From: JAJZGK01 sp035538795
GTDB taxonomy: Bacteria; Pseudomonadota; Alphaproteobacteria; Rhodospirillales; Magnetospirillaceae
DNA length: 64,000 bases
Assembly (NCBI GenBank): GCA_035538795.1
Contig: DATLJS010000060.1
Coordinates: 62,001 to 126,000 of the forward strand
Direction of reading: 5' to 3'
The position numbers and the translations under genes were made by a program. This document shows positions 38,727-48,063 of this stretch, piece by piece. Within the stretch, counting starts at the first letter, position 1; each line of letters begins with the position of its first letter. The notes beneath the pieces are model-generated. The model was given only the letters and a program-made list of their open reading frames with translations, ran no database searches and was not told the origin of the DNA.

Positions 38727-40514
38727 ATGACTGCCTATCTTCCGCCCATCCGCGACATGGAATTCGTTTTGCGCGATCTGGCTGACCTGGAAGGCATCGC
38801 CACGCTGCCGGGCTTCGAAGAAGCCTCCAACGAATTGGTTTCCAGCGTGCTTGAGGAAGCCGGCCGTATCGCCGAGGAAGTTCTGGCCCCGCTGAACCAG
38901 GCCGGCGACCGTCAGGGCGCCAAGCTGGTGGACGGCAAGGTGCGGACCGCCGAAGGCTGGCAGGCCGCCTTGGACACTCTGGTAGAAGGCAACTGGCTGG
39001 GCCTGCCCTATGATCCCGAATGGGGAGGCATGGGTCTGCCCGGCCTGGTCAACGTCGCCGTCGGCGAGATGTGGCAGGCTGCCAACATGTCGTTCGCCCT
39101 GTGCCCTATGCTGACCCAGGGCGCCGCCAACGCGATCGTCGAATGCGGCTCGAAGGAGCAGAAAGCCGCCTATCTGCCCAATCTGGTGTCGGGAAAATGG
39201 GCCGGGACCATGAACCTGACTGAATCCGGGGCCGGTTCCGACCTGGGCTCCATCCGCACCAAAGCGGTGAAGAATGGCGACCACTATCTGATCAGCGGAC
39301 AAAAAATCTTCATCACCTACGGCGATCACGAAATGGTGGAAAACATCATCCATCTGGTTCTCGCCCGCACTCCCGACGCCCCTCCCGGCGTCAAGGGCAT
39401 CTCGCTGTTCATCGTCCCCAAGTTCCTGGTCAATGCCGATGGCTCCCTTGGGGACCGCAACGACGTGCATGCCGTGTCGCTGGAACACAAGATGGGCATC
39501 CATGCCAGTCCCACCGCCGTAATGTCTTTCGGCGATCAGAGCGGAGCGGTCGGATACCTCGTCGGAGAGGAAAACCGCGGTCTGGAATATATGTTCGTGA
39601 TGATGAACCACGCCCGCCTGAACGTCGGCATCCAGGGGCTGGCCATCGCCGAGCGCGCCTATCAGCAAGCCAGAACCTACGCCCGCGAACGCGTTCAGGG
39701 CAAGGCCGTCGGCTGCTCGGAAAAAGGCGGCATCGTCGATCATCCCGACGTGCGACGCATGCTGATGAGCATGAAATCTCAAGTGGAAGCCATGCGCGCC
39801 ATCGCCTATGTGGCGGCCGCCGCTTTGGACGTCGCTCACGGCCATCCCGATGCCGAAGCCAAGGAAAAGGCCCACCGCATGGCCGAATTCCTCAACCCCA
39901 TCGTCAAAGGCTGGTGCACCGAAGTCGGCAACGAAGTCGCCTCGTTGGGCGTACAGGTCCATGGCGGCATGGGCTACATTGAGGAAACTGGCGCCTGCCA
40001 GCATCTGCGCGACGCCCGCATCACCACCATTTATGAAGGCACCACCGCCATTCAGGCCAACGATCTGGTCAACCGGAAAATTCTGCGCGACCAGGGTGCC
40101 ACCGCCCGCCTGGCCTTAGCTGATGTGGCGGCATTGGCGGAAGAGCTGTCAGGCAAGTCCGACGAGTTTCTGAAGGGCATTGGCAGCGAACTGGCCGCCG
40201 CCGCCGCTGTGGCCCTGCAATCGGTGGAATGGCTGTTGGGCGCCGCCGTGCGCGAGCCTCGTCTGCCCGCGGCTGCCGGTGTGCCGCTGCTGCGCCTGCT
40301 GGGTTATGTCTTCGGCGGCTATCAATTGGCCCGCGCCGCCAAAATCGCCCGCGCCCGTCTGGACGCCAACGACGGCGATCAGGGCTTCTATTTATCGAAA
40401 CTGGCCACCGCCTGGTTTTACGCCGAAAGCATCCTGCCTCAGGTTTACGGCCTGGGCATCACCATCACCAAGGGATCCCGCACGGTCATGACCGTGGTGC
40501 CGGACCAGTTATAG
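38727..40514 (+). CDS. large acyl-CoA dehydrogenase, DmdC-like
   Basis: An FAD-dependent dehydrogenase of 595 residues, longer than the usual 380-400 because it belongs to the group with an extended C-terminus that includes the methylmercaptopropionyl-CoA dehydrogenase DmdC. The FAD-binding segment is MNLTESGAGSDLG; the catalytic base is Glu437 in IYEGTTAIQAND. The C-terminal extra domain begins near residue 460. AAGGAG precedes the ATG. It follows the acyl-CoA ligase and ends 10 bases before the terminator that also closes the prophage late operon. Confidence 0.9.
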   Translation: MTAYLPPIRDMEFVLRDLADLEGIATLPGFEEASNELVSSVLEEAGRIAEEVLAPLNQAGDRQGAKLVDGKVRTAEGWQAALDTLVEGNWLGLPYDPEWGGMGLPGLVNVAVGEMWQAANMSFALCPMLTQGAANAIVECGSKEQKAAYLPNLVSGKWAGTMNLTESGAGSDLGSIRTKAVKNGDHYLISGQKIFITYGDHEMVENIIHLVLARTPDAPPGVKGISLFIVPKFLVNADGSLGDRNDVHAVSLEHKMGIHASPTAVMSFGDQSGAVGYLVGEENRGLEYMFVMMNHARLNVGIQGLAIAERAYQQARTYARERVQGKAVGCSEKGGIVDHPDVRRMLMSMKSQVEAMRAIAYVAAAALDVAHGHPDAEAKEKAHRMAEFLNPIVKGWCTEVGNEVASLGVQVHGGMGYIEETGACQHLRDARITTIYEGTTAIQANDLVNRKILRDQGATARLALADVAALAEELSGKSDEFLKGIGSELAAAAAVALQSVEWLLGAAVREPRLPAAAGVPLLRLLGYVFGGYQLARAAKIARARLDANDGDQGFYLSKLATAWFYAESILPQVYGLGITITKGSRTVMTVVPDQL

Positions 40515-40518
40515 CTTT

Positions 40519-40560
40519 GAAAAAACGGGCTTTCCACCGGAAGGCCCGTCTCTTTTCTTT
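40519..40560. terminator. bidirectional terminator at the host/prophage junction
   Basis: An 11-base stem with one G-U pair (ACGGGCTTTCC / GGAAGGCCCGT, loop ACC). Plus side: followed by CTCTTTTCTTT after the dehydrogenase gene. Minus side: followed by seven T after the spanin genes. It therefore ends both the last host gene and the prophage lysis genes. Confidence 0.88.
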
Positions 40561-40774
40561 ACCCGCAAATTCGAATCTGTTCCCGCAATTGAGAATAATC
40601 CTCTACCACCTTGGCGGCAGCACTGTCTTCGCCCAGGCTATGAAGTTCTTTGGCCAACTGGGTTTTGAAGGCGGCATCGTAATCGCCCAAAGGTGGACAA
40701 TCACCGCTCCGCAGATCAGAGCATCCGCACAGCAGCGTCGATAGTGTCAGGATGACGGCAGGCCAACTGCGCAT
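40559..40774 (-). CDS. o-spanin-like outer-membrane lipoprotein (Rz1-like)
   Basis: A 71-residue lipoprotein with a signal peptide and lipobox LLCGC (Cys18). It overlaps the preceding small membrane gene out of frame by 59 bases, the arrangement typical of Rz/Rz1 spanin pairs that fuse inner and outer membranes at the end of phage lysis. Its tail VVEDYSQLREQIRICG resembles Rz1-like phage lipoproteins that I know. Cysteines at residues 16, 18, 26 and 70 could make disulphides. Last gene of the late operon. Confidence 0.75.
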   Translation of the reverse strand: MRSWPAVILTLSTLLCGCSDLRSGDCPPLGDYDAAFKTQLAKELHSLGEDSAAAKVVEDYSQLREQIRICG

Positions 40775-40904
40775 TCTTCACCTCCGCGGTATTTTCAGCC
40801 TGGATCAGCCGAGCCCGCCTGCTGCCGGCTAGATCAGCCAGCAGCAAAGGCAGCAGCCCGAAAAGAGCCTGGAGCAGCTGCCCCAGCAAAGCCGTCAAAG
40901 CCAT
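40716..40904 (-). CDS. i-spanin-like small membrane protein (Rz-like)
   Basis: A 62-residue protein with a long N-terminal hydrophobic helix (about residues 3-26) and a short charged tail. The start overlaps the holin stop as TGATG, and the o-spanin gene begins inside it in another frame, which suggests the inner-membrane member of a spanin pair. It is much shorter than classical Rz and has no extended coiled coil, so it may instead be an accessory lysis peptide. Confidence 0.6.
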   Translation of the reverse strand: MALTALLGQLLQALFGLLPLLLADLAGSRRARLIQAENTAEVKNAQLACRHPDTIDAAVRML

Positions 40905-41341
40905 CAGACCGCCGCCGGGGTAACGGACTGAGGCGAGGACGGCAGCGGCACCGAACCGGGCAGGACCAGGGTCGGATCCAGCTTGGCCATGCGAGCCAGC
41001 AGTAGATCAGCCACATGCTGATCGGTCAGTCCCAAGGACTTCAGAGCGGCAGGAGCCTGAGCAGCGACAAAGGACAAACCCAACTGCACAGCGGCATTGC
41101 GGGTTTCCACCTTGGCGAAGTCAGCATGACCCAGCAGGGTCATCAGATGACCTTGGGCAAAATTGACCGCTTCGGTCAGAAGGCCGTCCAATTGCTGGCT
41201 CATCTCAGTGTCGGCTGCGATGTTGGCGCGCTTCTTCACCCAAGCCGCGGCCCAGGTGGCGGTAGCGGCCAGCACGGCGATCAGGAGTTGGGCCAGCAGC
41301 GCGGCCAGCGGCGTCAGATCGACAATGGAAGCATGATCCAT
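40904..41341 (-). CDS. LLH-type phage holin
   Basis: A 145-residue protein with one N-terminal membrane helix (LAALLAQLLIAVLAATATW, about residues 10-35) followed by a long amphipathic region with LLTEAVNFAQG, then a Pro/Ser-rich end. This layout fits the LL-H family of phage holins, which release endolysin to the periplasm. The ATG at 41341 has AAGGAG at 7 bases; an earlier in-frame start overlaps the upstream terminator. It is in a lysis group with the endolysin-like gene and the spanin pair. Confidence 0.65.
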   Translation of the reverse strand: MDHASIVDLTPLAALLAQLLIAVLAATATWAAAWVKKRANIAADTEMSQQLDGLLTEAVNFAQGHLMTLLGHADFAKVETRNAAVQLGLSFVAAQAPAALKSLGLTDQHVADLLLARMAKLDPTLVLPGSVPLPSSPQSVTPAAV

Positions 41342-41368
41342 AGAGAATCTCCTTAAACTGCAGACATG

Positions 41369-41399
41369 AAAAAACCGCCGGGCGAAAGCCAAACGGCGG
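41369..41399 (-). terminator. intrinsic terminator inside the lysis cassette
   Basis: On the minus strand a 6-base stem (CCGCCG / CGGCGG) with an inner GGC-GAAA-GCC pairing is followed by six T. It stands between the endolysin-like gene and the holin gene. Confidence 0.8.
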
Positions 41400-41427
41400 A
41401 TGGGGGCGTGAATTTAGGGCTGCGTGT

Positions 41428-41904
41428 TTACGAGCAGGCCGTCTTCCAGCGGGATAGATAGCCTTCGATGGTGGCCGCACCACCGGCCGTATTATACCAG
41501 CGTTTGTAAAACGCCGCCTGCGCCGGAATGTCACCTGCCGCCGGAAGAGTTTCCGGGCAACGGTAGTACAGCAGCCGAGCCATCGCAGCGGCATAAAGCA
41601 TATTGCCCGCCATCTGGTTCAACCGTCCCATCCCAGACACCAGCAGAGATGAAGTTTTTACGGACAGATCGACGTGATGCGGCAGAAAACTGCTCCACAA
41701 GTCGTCATGGGTCCGCGGCTCCATCTGAAAAATACCGATGGCGGGTCCCAGTCCCAGTTGATGCAAATAAACGCCGCCAAGGCTCTCCTGCAAGGCGGTG
41801 CCCAGAAGCAACTCCTCGGCTGCCTGACCGCCCAGGCCTATTACCGACAAAGCCGGGGCGATAACCAACTGGCGTAGATGAACAGGAAGGATACCGGCAC
41901 TCAT
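41428..41904 (-). CDS. endolysin-like phage protein (lysozyme/transglycosylase fold)
   Basis: A 158-residue protein resembling a group of phage proteins with a goose-lysozyme-like core: the candidate catalytic glutamate is in TALQESLGG, followed by GPAIGIFQMEPRTHDDLW and the LYAAAMARLLYY helix; the end YKRWYNTAGG is also typical. No signal peptide is present. It lies between a one-span membrane protein and the holin, so a role in wall degradation during lysis is likely. It starts 4 bases inside the upstream gene (ATGA). Confidence 0.65.
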   Translation of the reverse strand: MSAGILPVHLRQLVIAPALSVIGLGGQAAEELLLGTALQESLGGVYLHQLGLGPAIGIFQMEPRTHDDLWSSFLPHHVDLSVKTSSLLVSGMGRLNQMAGNMLYAAAMARLLYYRCPETLPAAGDIPAQAAFYKRWYNTAGGAATIEGYLSRWKTACS

Positions 41905-42218
41905 GGCGCCCCCTTTCCGCCGCAAGGGGTGACGATCGCATCCAATTTACCTTCGATGCGGCTCAAACGGCCGTCAAGCCGTTCCTCCAACGACCTTAAA
42001 TCATCCGTTTTGACAAAACGGCGCTCACACTCCACCTGATGACGCTGCAACCAAGTTCGCAATTCGTGAATCGCGTCCCAGACATTGTCGTGATGAGTAG
42101 CTTCGCCATCCTGGTGCTTGTCCAGACGCGTCCACAGCAGAAAGAAGCCTCCTCCTAAAAGCGGCAGCATCACTACCGTCAAGACGCTCCAAACAGAAAT
42201 ACTTTCGGCTCCCATCAT
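41901..42218 (-). CDS. small phage membrane protein with coiled coil
   Basis: A 105-residue protein with one N-terminal membrane helix (about residues 9-29) and a charged coiled-coil region (about 45-95, with ELRTWLQRHQVECERRF and LEERLDGRLSRIEGKLD). AGGAGG precedes the ATG. Its position beside the lysis genes suggests a holin accessory or antiholin, but no family is recognised. Confidence 0.6.
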   Translation of the reverse strand: MMGAESISVWSVLTVVMLPLLGGGFFLLWTRLDKHQDGEATHHDNVWDAIHELRTWLQRHQVECERRFVKTDDLRSLEERLDGRLSRIEGKLDAIVTPCGGKGAP

Positions 42219-42559
42219 AGGGCCTCCTGTCCACGGATAACGCGGCGGTTGTTTATTTTCGTCAATAAAGGCCTAGGGAGGTCGCCTTTAGCGATGACAC
42301 CTTTAGCAATCAATAGAACGGCGAGATCTTCCAGGCCGCGACTCATGGATGCGTCGGATCCTTGAAGATTCAAGCGTTCAACGCTCTGCTGGATACCCGC
42401 TGCTTTGGCCGCAGCATCCCGCTCGGCATTCGAAATCCAGCCGCCATTGCCATCGGGATCGTATGTATCATCGGGACGCGGATCCGTCGGTTTGTCGCCA
42501 GAACTGCGCCGCTCACCGATATAATAGCCGCTCTCTGCACTCATGAAATAGCCGAACAT
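42215..42559 (-). CDS. phage protein of unknown function downstream of the tail fibre
   Basis: A protein of about 114 residues, soluble, with an Asp/Pro-rich loop (DKPTDPRPDDTYDPDGNGG) and a helical C-terminus. It starts at the end of the tail fibre gene: the ATG at 42559 has GAGAGG at workable spacing, and another ATG nine bases earlier is possible. Proteins in this position are often fibre chaperones or attachment factors; I do not recognise this one. Confidence 0.55.
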   Translation of the reverse strand: MFGYFMSAESGYYIGERRSSGDKPTDPRPDDTYDPDGNGGWISNAERDAAAKAAGIQQSVERLNLQGSDASMSRGLEDLAVLLIAKGVIAKGDLPRPLLTKINNRRVIRGQEAL

Positions 42560-42561
42560 GA

Positions 42562-44907
42562 TCACCATCCTCTCTCAACCACAGCTCCGAATCGCCAATT
42601 TGCTGCCGTGACAGTCGTGGGCCCTCCCCCCGCTTTTTGGGGAATAATGCAAGTATAGACGGCGGCCGAGGTCCAACTGATCGTGTTGCGATCCATCGCC
42701 GGCGCCGTCTGAGTGAAGTGCCAGTTGGTATCGACGCCGCCAACCCAGGGCAACCGGGTTCCTGGGGAGTAACCAAGCTCGGCGGTGATACATTCGAGGT
42801 AAATCATCGGCGCGGCTACGGGCTTAGAACCGACGTTGTGATTAAGGGAAATGCTGGTGTTGACGCCGGGGATCGTTCCGACAAGCCCGGAATCGCAATA
42901 CCCCCGAAACACATAGCTGACGACACTATTGACTGTCGCCAACCCGGCGATGGCCTCGCCCAGATAGAGCTTATTCGAGGCAGAAAATGCCGGGTTATTT
43001 CCGGCCACAGCACTGGCGGCGTTCGGAGTCCGCATCACCATGCTGGTGACGTCGAACCAATCCGAGGCATAACCAGGAACGCCGAACGAGGATAGAGCAG
43101 TCTGAGGAACGAAGGTACTCCCGGCAGGGTGACGGCAATATGGCAAGAATTCGAAGCCCTGCACATTGCCCGTGAAATATACATTCGAACTGCCGGCGAC
43201 AGCGCCAATGCCAATAGTAATACCCGTTCCGGCACAAATCCTGGCCGTCGAGGTGATGCTCTGGTCCATCACGCCATCAAGGTACAGGTAATATTTCCCG
43301 GCGACCGGATCGTACGTGAATTCGAGATCATGCCAACCAACCGTGACGCTGCCCGTACCGTTGGTGTTGCTGGCAATGTCCCAGCCAGTTCCGTTGGAGG
43401 AGGCGTACAAGCAGGTTTTGCCGGCGCTGGTTACACCCAGCGACAAGCCGTAAAGAGAGGTGTTGACACAATACATCAGCCCCATGTTCGCCAGAGAGGC
43501 GACATAGAATGGGATATGGATGGTAAAAGCCCCATTCGGACTGCTGCTGAGAGAGGTAATGGAAACCGTCTTGATGTAGGAGGATGCCGATCCAGTCAGC
43601 ACTGCGGAATAGGTGCCGCTATATTTCGGACTGGCATTGGAAAACGTTACCCCCGCACTCGTCCAGGCATTGCCGAAATCATCCAGGATGGAGTTGTTCA
43701 AATCCAGCTTGGCCTGAGCCGCTTGATTATAAGCCGGCCCATATTGCGGCGGCGCCAAGGTCGAACCACCGCCGACTGCTCCCGCCGTGGCTCGGCTGGC
43801 ATAGAGATACGATAAATTGTTGGCCGGCAGGGCACCAAAGAAGCCCGCGACATCCGCCGTCATCCGCTCGACGTAATCGATAGCGCCGACAGAGCCAAAA
43901 CCGGCGGCGAATGCCAGAACCAATGGTGATGCGGAGGCCAGCAAAGATGGAGACAATCCTGCTCCACTCGAAATAAAGACGGCTTTTCCCGAACTGTCGG
44001 CAGCGCCGCTCAAAGCCGTCTGCCGCACCGGCACCGATGCGGCAACTGAAGCCTTGACCACGGCCGCCTGATAGGAAATGCACTGCCAGTTCCCCCCTCC
44101 CAACGACAAGAACTGAGCGGTATCCCCCGCCGATGCAACGATATTTGCCGCTCCTGGCAGAATGAGCGATACGGCGTTATGGATTAGCGTCAAAGAGTTC
44201 GAGAACAGCAGGGTATAAATAATGCCTGCCGGCGCACTGCCGCCAAAGCTCGTGATAGCGATGGTTCCCGTGACACTGACGGTACGGGTCGTGGCGGTTC
44301 CCAAATCAAGAACTGCGGCCGAAGCCTGAACGGAAAGTCCGTAAGCCGCCGGCAACACCATCACCGTGAAAGTGCCTGCCGCATCGGTGACGACCTGGGC
44401 CAGATACCCCTTGGGTAAAACCACGCTGCCACTGGAAGTGCCGTTCAAGCTGTCGCCGCCATTGGCCAGCTGAATGGTCACACCGCCCGCCTTGGCAAAA
44501 ACCGACACCATCCAGTTGGTGCTGAGCGTATTGCTGGCCGGCAGCGTCAGCGTCGTCACCGCCGATGCCACCAGCAGCTGGCCGTTCATGGACAACGACG
44601 CCGTAACGCCACCCGCCACAGCGCTGGTACCGGCAGAACCGACCGGACTGAAAACGCCGTTGGTCTCGTCGATACTCCCCAACAAGATCCAGGCATCATC
44701 GGCCTGGTTCCGCAGATAGAGTTTGTTCTGGGCGGTGTCGTGCCACATCAGTCCGGCAAGACTGCCCAATCCGAGGACAGAAGCCGTGGGCGCGGTACTG
44801 CCGCTGAACAAGCTGGCCAAACTGGCCAAGGCGCCGTTCACCCCCACGACCATATCCAGTCCCTTCAGCGGTGAAGAGGTGGAAATCTGCAAGACGTTTT
44901 GTGTCAT
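42562..44907 (-). CDS. tail fibre protein with ConA/LamG-like domain
   Basis: A 781-residue Ser/Thr/Gly/Ala-rich protein with the low-complexity look of fibre proteins. The N-terminal part (about 1-110) likely joins the tail tip; a jelly-roll lectin-like region (about 415-590) contains WHDLEFTYDPVAGKYYLYLD, a typical concanavalin A/laminin-G segment. The C-terminal part ends in aromatic-rich repeats. It lies directly after the J-like gene (3 bases), so it is the probable receptor-binding protein. Its GC content is lower in the C-terminal half than in neighbouring genes. Confidence 0.78.
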   Translation of the reverse strand: MTQNVLQISTSSPLKGLDMVVGVNGALASLASLFSGSTAPTASVLGLGSLAGLMWHDTAQNKLYLRNQADDAWILLGSIDETNGVFSPVGSAGTSAVAGGVTASLSMNGQLLVASAVTTLTLPASNTLSTNWMVSVFAKAGGVTIQLANGGDSLNGTSSGSVVLPKGYLAQVVTDAAGTFTVMVLPAAYGLSVQASAAVLDLGTATTRTVSVTGTIAITSFGGSAPAGIIYTLLFSNSLTLIHNAVSLILPGAANIVASAGDTAQFLSLGGGNWQCISYQAAVVKASVAASVPVRQTALSGAADSSGKAVFISSGAGLSPSLLASASPLVLAFAAGFGSVGAIDYVERMTADVAGFFGALPANNLSYLYASRATAGAVGGGSTLAPPQYGPAYNQAAQAKLDLNNSILDDFGNAWTSAGVTFSNASPKYSGTYSAVLTGSASSYIKTVSITSLSSSPNGAFTIHIPFYVASLANMGLMYCVNTSLYGLSLGVTSAGKTCLYASSNGTGWDIASNTNGTGSVTVGWHDLEFTYDPVAGKYYLYLDGVMDQSITSTARICAGTGITIGIGAVAGSSNVYFTGNVQGFEFLPYCRHPAGSTFVPQTALSSFGVPGYASDWFDVTSMVMRTPNAASAVAGNNPAFSASNKLYLGEAIAGLATVNSVVSYVFRGYCDSGLVGTIPGVNTSISLNHNVGSKPVAAPMIYLECITAELGYSPGTRLPWVGGVDTNWHFTQTAPAMDRNTISWTSAAVYTCIIPQKAGGGPTTVTAANWRFGAVVERGW

Positions 44908-44910
44908 GGA

Positions 44911-47900
44911 TCAATATCCTTGCGCGATAATGTTGACGGTGCGGACAACGGCTTGACCGCCATTGAGCACCTGGATGAAAAAGCCGCTTTTGGTCAGTTC
45001 GGAGATAACCGGCGTGTCGGCGGAATCGCCGTTCAGCACGGTAGCCAACACATTGGGAGCGTCCTCGCCGTTGGGACCGCCGTTGAAAGCCGCAGCCGGA
45101 TTGCCGCCCAAACCGTCGGTGAAATTGACCTGCAGGCCGGAAATCGGCACCGCCAAGCCGGTGAAACTGTCCAGCCGGTCCGGCACATCCACCAGAAACG
45201 AGAAGCCCTCGACCACCGGCACCGCTGTGACATCCCGGGTAGACACCAGCAGGCGGGCGTCATAAGCCCTGGCCAAATAGCTGCCGGCCGTCCAGCTTTG
45301 CCAGTCGCCCCACGCCACCGCGTCCTGAGACAGGCGGATTTGCGGAGAAACACTGACCGAAGGCCCAAGATTGACCCCGCAGACATCCTGCAAGAGCAAC
45401 ACATCCCTTTCGAACCGTAAATCCTGACGGCAGGGCTGCCCCATGGCTTGAACATTGATGGCGACAGGGCAATTGACGATCCGCCCAACATCGATCCGAT
45501 GTTTCTCGGGAATGGTGTAAGTCCCCGAGATTTCTGCACCGTCGCCGTAAATCACATCGGCCAGAGACGGAATATCGACATCCGAAAGATCGGCCGCCCC
45601 AGACATCTGCAAATAACCATGCACGACGCTCAGGCCGGACTTCGCACCGCTCCACCCCGTGGCCCATTCGTCATGACTGGCAATGACGTTGCTGACGATC
45701 TGGGCACCAGATACCGAAATCATGGCGGGAACCGCCGAATAGATTTCGTAGCCGTCGGCCACGGTAAAATGCGCCGCCACCCAATAAACGCCGTCACCCG
45801 CAGTCGGAGCCTGAGGTACCGAGGTGCGGCGGATGAAGACGGCGCTGTTCCAGCTCGCCCCCTTGCGGATCTCGAAATCGGGGCTGCGCTCGTCGCTGAT
45901 GGAATCCCATGTCAATTGCGCAATGCCGGAAACATAAGCACAGCTCAGACCGGTGATGTTCGGCAAAGGCAGTGTCAGCGCGCTGCCCTGAACCGTGAAG
46001 CTGTATGGCGCAACGTCGGCCAGGCTTTGCTCCGCCCCGCCGAACAAATTGAACGAGGTGAACTTGATCTGCAGCGTCTTGCCGATATGGGCGGCGGTGA
46101 AGGCATATTTGAAAATGCCGCCGTCCAGACGGGCGAATTGGCTGCCTTCGGCATGGCTCGACACCGTCGAACCATAGGCACCGCGATAAAGGGTACTCAG
46201 GCGGTAACCGTGGGGAGAAACCAATTCGGCGTCCTGGAACGACAGCAACTCGCCATCGACATAGCAAAGGGTATTGTAGGCGGCGGCATCCACTGCCGAG
46301 CAGCCGCTGAGGGTGGAGCGAGACAGGGACAGGTCCACCTGAAAAGCGTTGATCACGTCCAAGCTGCCGCCTGCGGCCAAGGCGGTGGACAACACCCCCT
46401 GGCGGGCCCGCAAGGTGATGGAACCGATGCTGGCGTAGGTTTCGCCATCAGCGGACACCCAGACGTTGGCCCCACCCCAGTTCTCGCCGCCGGAAGCCGC
46501 CACCCACAATTCCAAAGCCCCGCCGGTCAGCGCCGACGGTGGCTCAAACATCACGGGGGGACTGATGTCGCCGGGAAAAGCTCCGTAATCAGCACGATAG
46601 CCAAGAGACGCCTGTAACGGCCGCTCCACCGCCACGGCGACGGCTCCAGGCACGGCTTCGGCCTTGACGCGAAAGACGGTGTCGTCTTCCTCTTCGATTT
46701 CCAGAATTCGTACCGGCGTGGCGCTCAAACCCTGGTCGATATCGCTCAAGGCGACGATGTCCATGGGTTTGAGCAAAGCCGCCAGCCCGCCCATCCGCCA
46801 TTCGTAGGTGGCGACGATGTTGGTGCTGCGGGCTAGCAGCAGATCGGCCACCGTTTGCGCCACGGTTCCGGAAGTGAATTCGTGTGCGGTGGCGCTGCTG
46901 TCGGCCCGCAGGCCGTAGCGGGAGATATGGGCCGGATCCTCGCTGGTGACCACCGTCAGGGCATAAGCGTTGGAGCGGTCGGTATATTCCAGAGTGATGC
47001 GATTCTTGGCGTCGGCAGGGTCCTTGCGCGTCACCGTCAGCGGTGGCTCATCCTCCTCTGTATGCAGCATGATGCTGTCGTCGATGCTCATCACCGGCGT
47101 CAGGTCGGGGCTATAGGTCGCGATGGTGCCGTCCATACGGGTCGCGCTGACCGTGCTGTCGGCATAAGGAACGATGGTCAGCGTGCCGGCGGCCCAAACG
47201 GCTTCTGCCTGGGTCATTTTCAGCCAGCCCTGCAAGACCGAGCGGGCATCCTGGGCCTGATCCAGGGATACCGACATGGTGATGCCCAACGCCTCGCACC
47301 ACAGGGCGTAGTCTGAAAGGTCGGCCAGCCGTGCGGTGGGAAAGGACGCGCCATAGACGTCGTTGACCAGCAAATCGTAGAAGCAATAAGCAGGCGAAGT
47401 ATCGAAGGCGTAATTGCCGGAAATATTGTTCAACGAACCCAACTGAGCGGCGATTTTCTGCTTACCCGTATCCGCAGGAGCCGTTTTCAAGCTCGACAGG
47501 TCGATGGAATGGCTGACGCCGGACAACGCATAGACAGACGCCGCCGGCCCCTTCCCCAACACCTCATAGGTGATGTTGGGCAGATTGTAGCTGCTGCCCA
47601 GATCGACGGCGCTGATGCCCACATAGGCCAGCCCCGGATAATGCAAAGCCTGATCCGCATGTTTGGACGACAGATAGCTCCAGGGTTCCTGATCCACGTC
47701 CCCTTGCTTGAGCAGGGCGTTGCCGGGCACCGACGACAGGCTGTAAAGATTTTTCTCCCACCAGATCCGGGCCACGTCGACCACCTTGCCGGCACTGACG
47801 GCGAAGGCGATGGCGGTCTGATAGGTGTAATCGACCGAACTGCTGCTTCCTCCTCCGCCACCTTTGCCTCCGCCGCTGGCGCTGCTGCTGTAATGGGGAA

Positions 47901-48063
47901 TCGAAGTGAAATCGCCGTACCAAATCAGATTTCCGGCCACTTTCTGGGTGCCGTAGACCACAGGCACCACGGCGCCCTGGGTCGACGTCTGAACCTGAAG
48001 GTCCGTGACCGTGCTCTGGGTTTGGGCCTGGGTCTTTTTCCCTCCGCCGAACAGCGTGCTCAT
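44911..48063 (-). CDS. phage tail tip / host specificity protein (J-like, GTA gp15-like)
   Basis: A 1050-residue baseplate hub protein. The N-terminus has a Gly/Ser-rich patch (about residues 60-75) and ends of the GTA host-specificity type; the central part contains baseplate and FN3-like segments. It follows the NlpC/P60 gene with an ATGA overlap, as in gene transfer agents and lambda-like phages, and precedes the fibre. The ATG at 48063 is chosen over one five codons upstream because of this overlap. Confidence 0.82.
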   Translation of the reverse strand: MSTLFGGGKKTQAQTQSTVTDLQVQTSTQGAVVPVVYGTQKVAGNLIWYGDFTSIPHYSSSASGGGKGGGGGSSSSVDYTYQTAIAFAVSAGKVVDVARIWWEKNLYSLSSVPGNALLKQGDVDQEPWSYLSSKHADQALHYPGLAYVGISAVDLGSSYNLPNITYEVLGKGPAASVYALSGVSHSIDLSSLKTAPADTGKQKIAAQLGSLNNISGNYAFDTSPAYCFYDLLVNDVYGASFPTARLADLSDYALWCEALGITMSVSLDQAQDARSVLQGWLKMTQAEAVWAAGTLTIVPYADSTVSATRMDGTIATYSPDLTPVMSIDDSIMLHTEEDEPPLTVTRKDPADAKNRITLEYTDRSNAYALTVVTSEDPAHISRYGLRADSSATAHEFTSGTVAQTVADLLLARSTNIVATYEWRMGGLAALLKPMDIVALSDIDQGLSATPVRILEIEEEDDTVFRVKAEAVPGAVAVAVERPLQASLGYRADYGAFPGDISPPVMFEPPSALTGGALELWVAASGGENWGGANVWVSADGETYASIGSITLRARQGVLSTALAAGGSLDVINAFQVDLSLSRSTLSGCSAVDAAAYNTLCYVDGELLSFQDAELVSPHGYRLSTLYRGAYGSTVSSHAEGSQFARLDGGIFKYAFTAAHIGKTLQIKFTSFNLFGGAEQSLADVAPYSFTVQGSALTLPLPNITGLSCAYVSGIAQLTWDSISDERSPDFEIRKGASWNSAVFIRRTSVPQAPTAGDGVYWVAAHFTVADGYEIYSAVPAMISVSGAQIVSNVIASHDEWATGWSGAKSGLSVVHGYLQMSGAADLSDVDIPSLADVIYGDGAEISGTYTIPEKHRIDVGRIVNCPVAINVQAMGQPCRQDLRFERDVLLLQDVCGVNLGPSVSVSPQIRLSQDAVAWGDWQSWTAGSYLARAYDARLLVSTRDVTAVPVVEGFSFLVDVPDRLDSFTGLAVPISGLQVNFTDGLGGNPAAAFNGGPNGEDAPNVLATVLNGDSADTPVISELTKSGFFIQVLNGGQAVVRTVNIIAQGY

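Noticed and set aside
40519..40560. Attachment site of the prophage at the left junction
   Set aside because: No tRNA gene or repeat that could be matched to a right end is visible, because the right end is outside the window.
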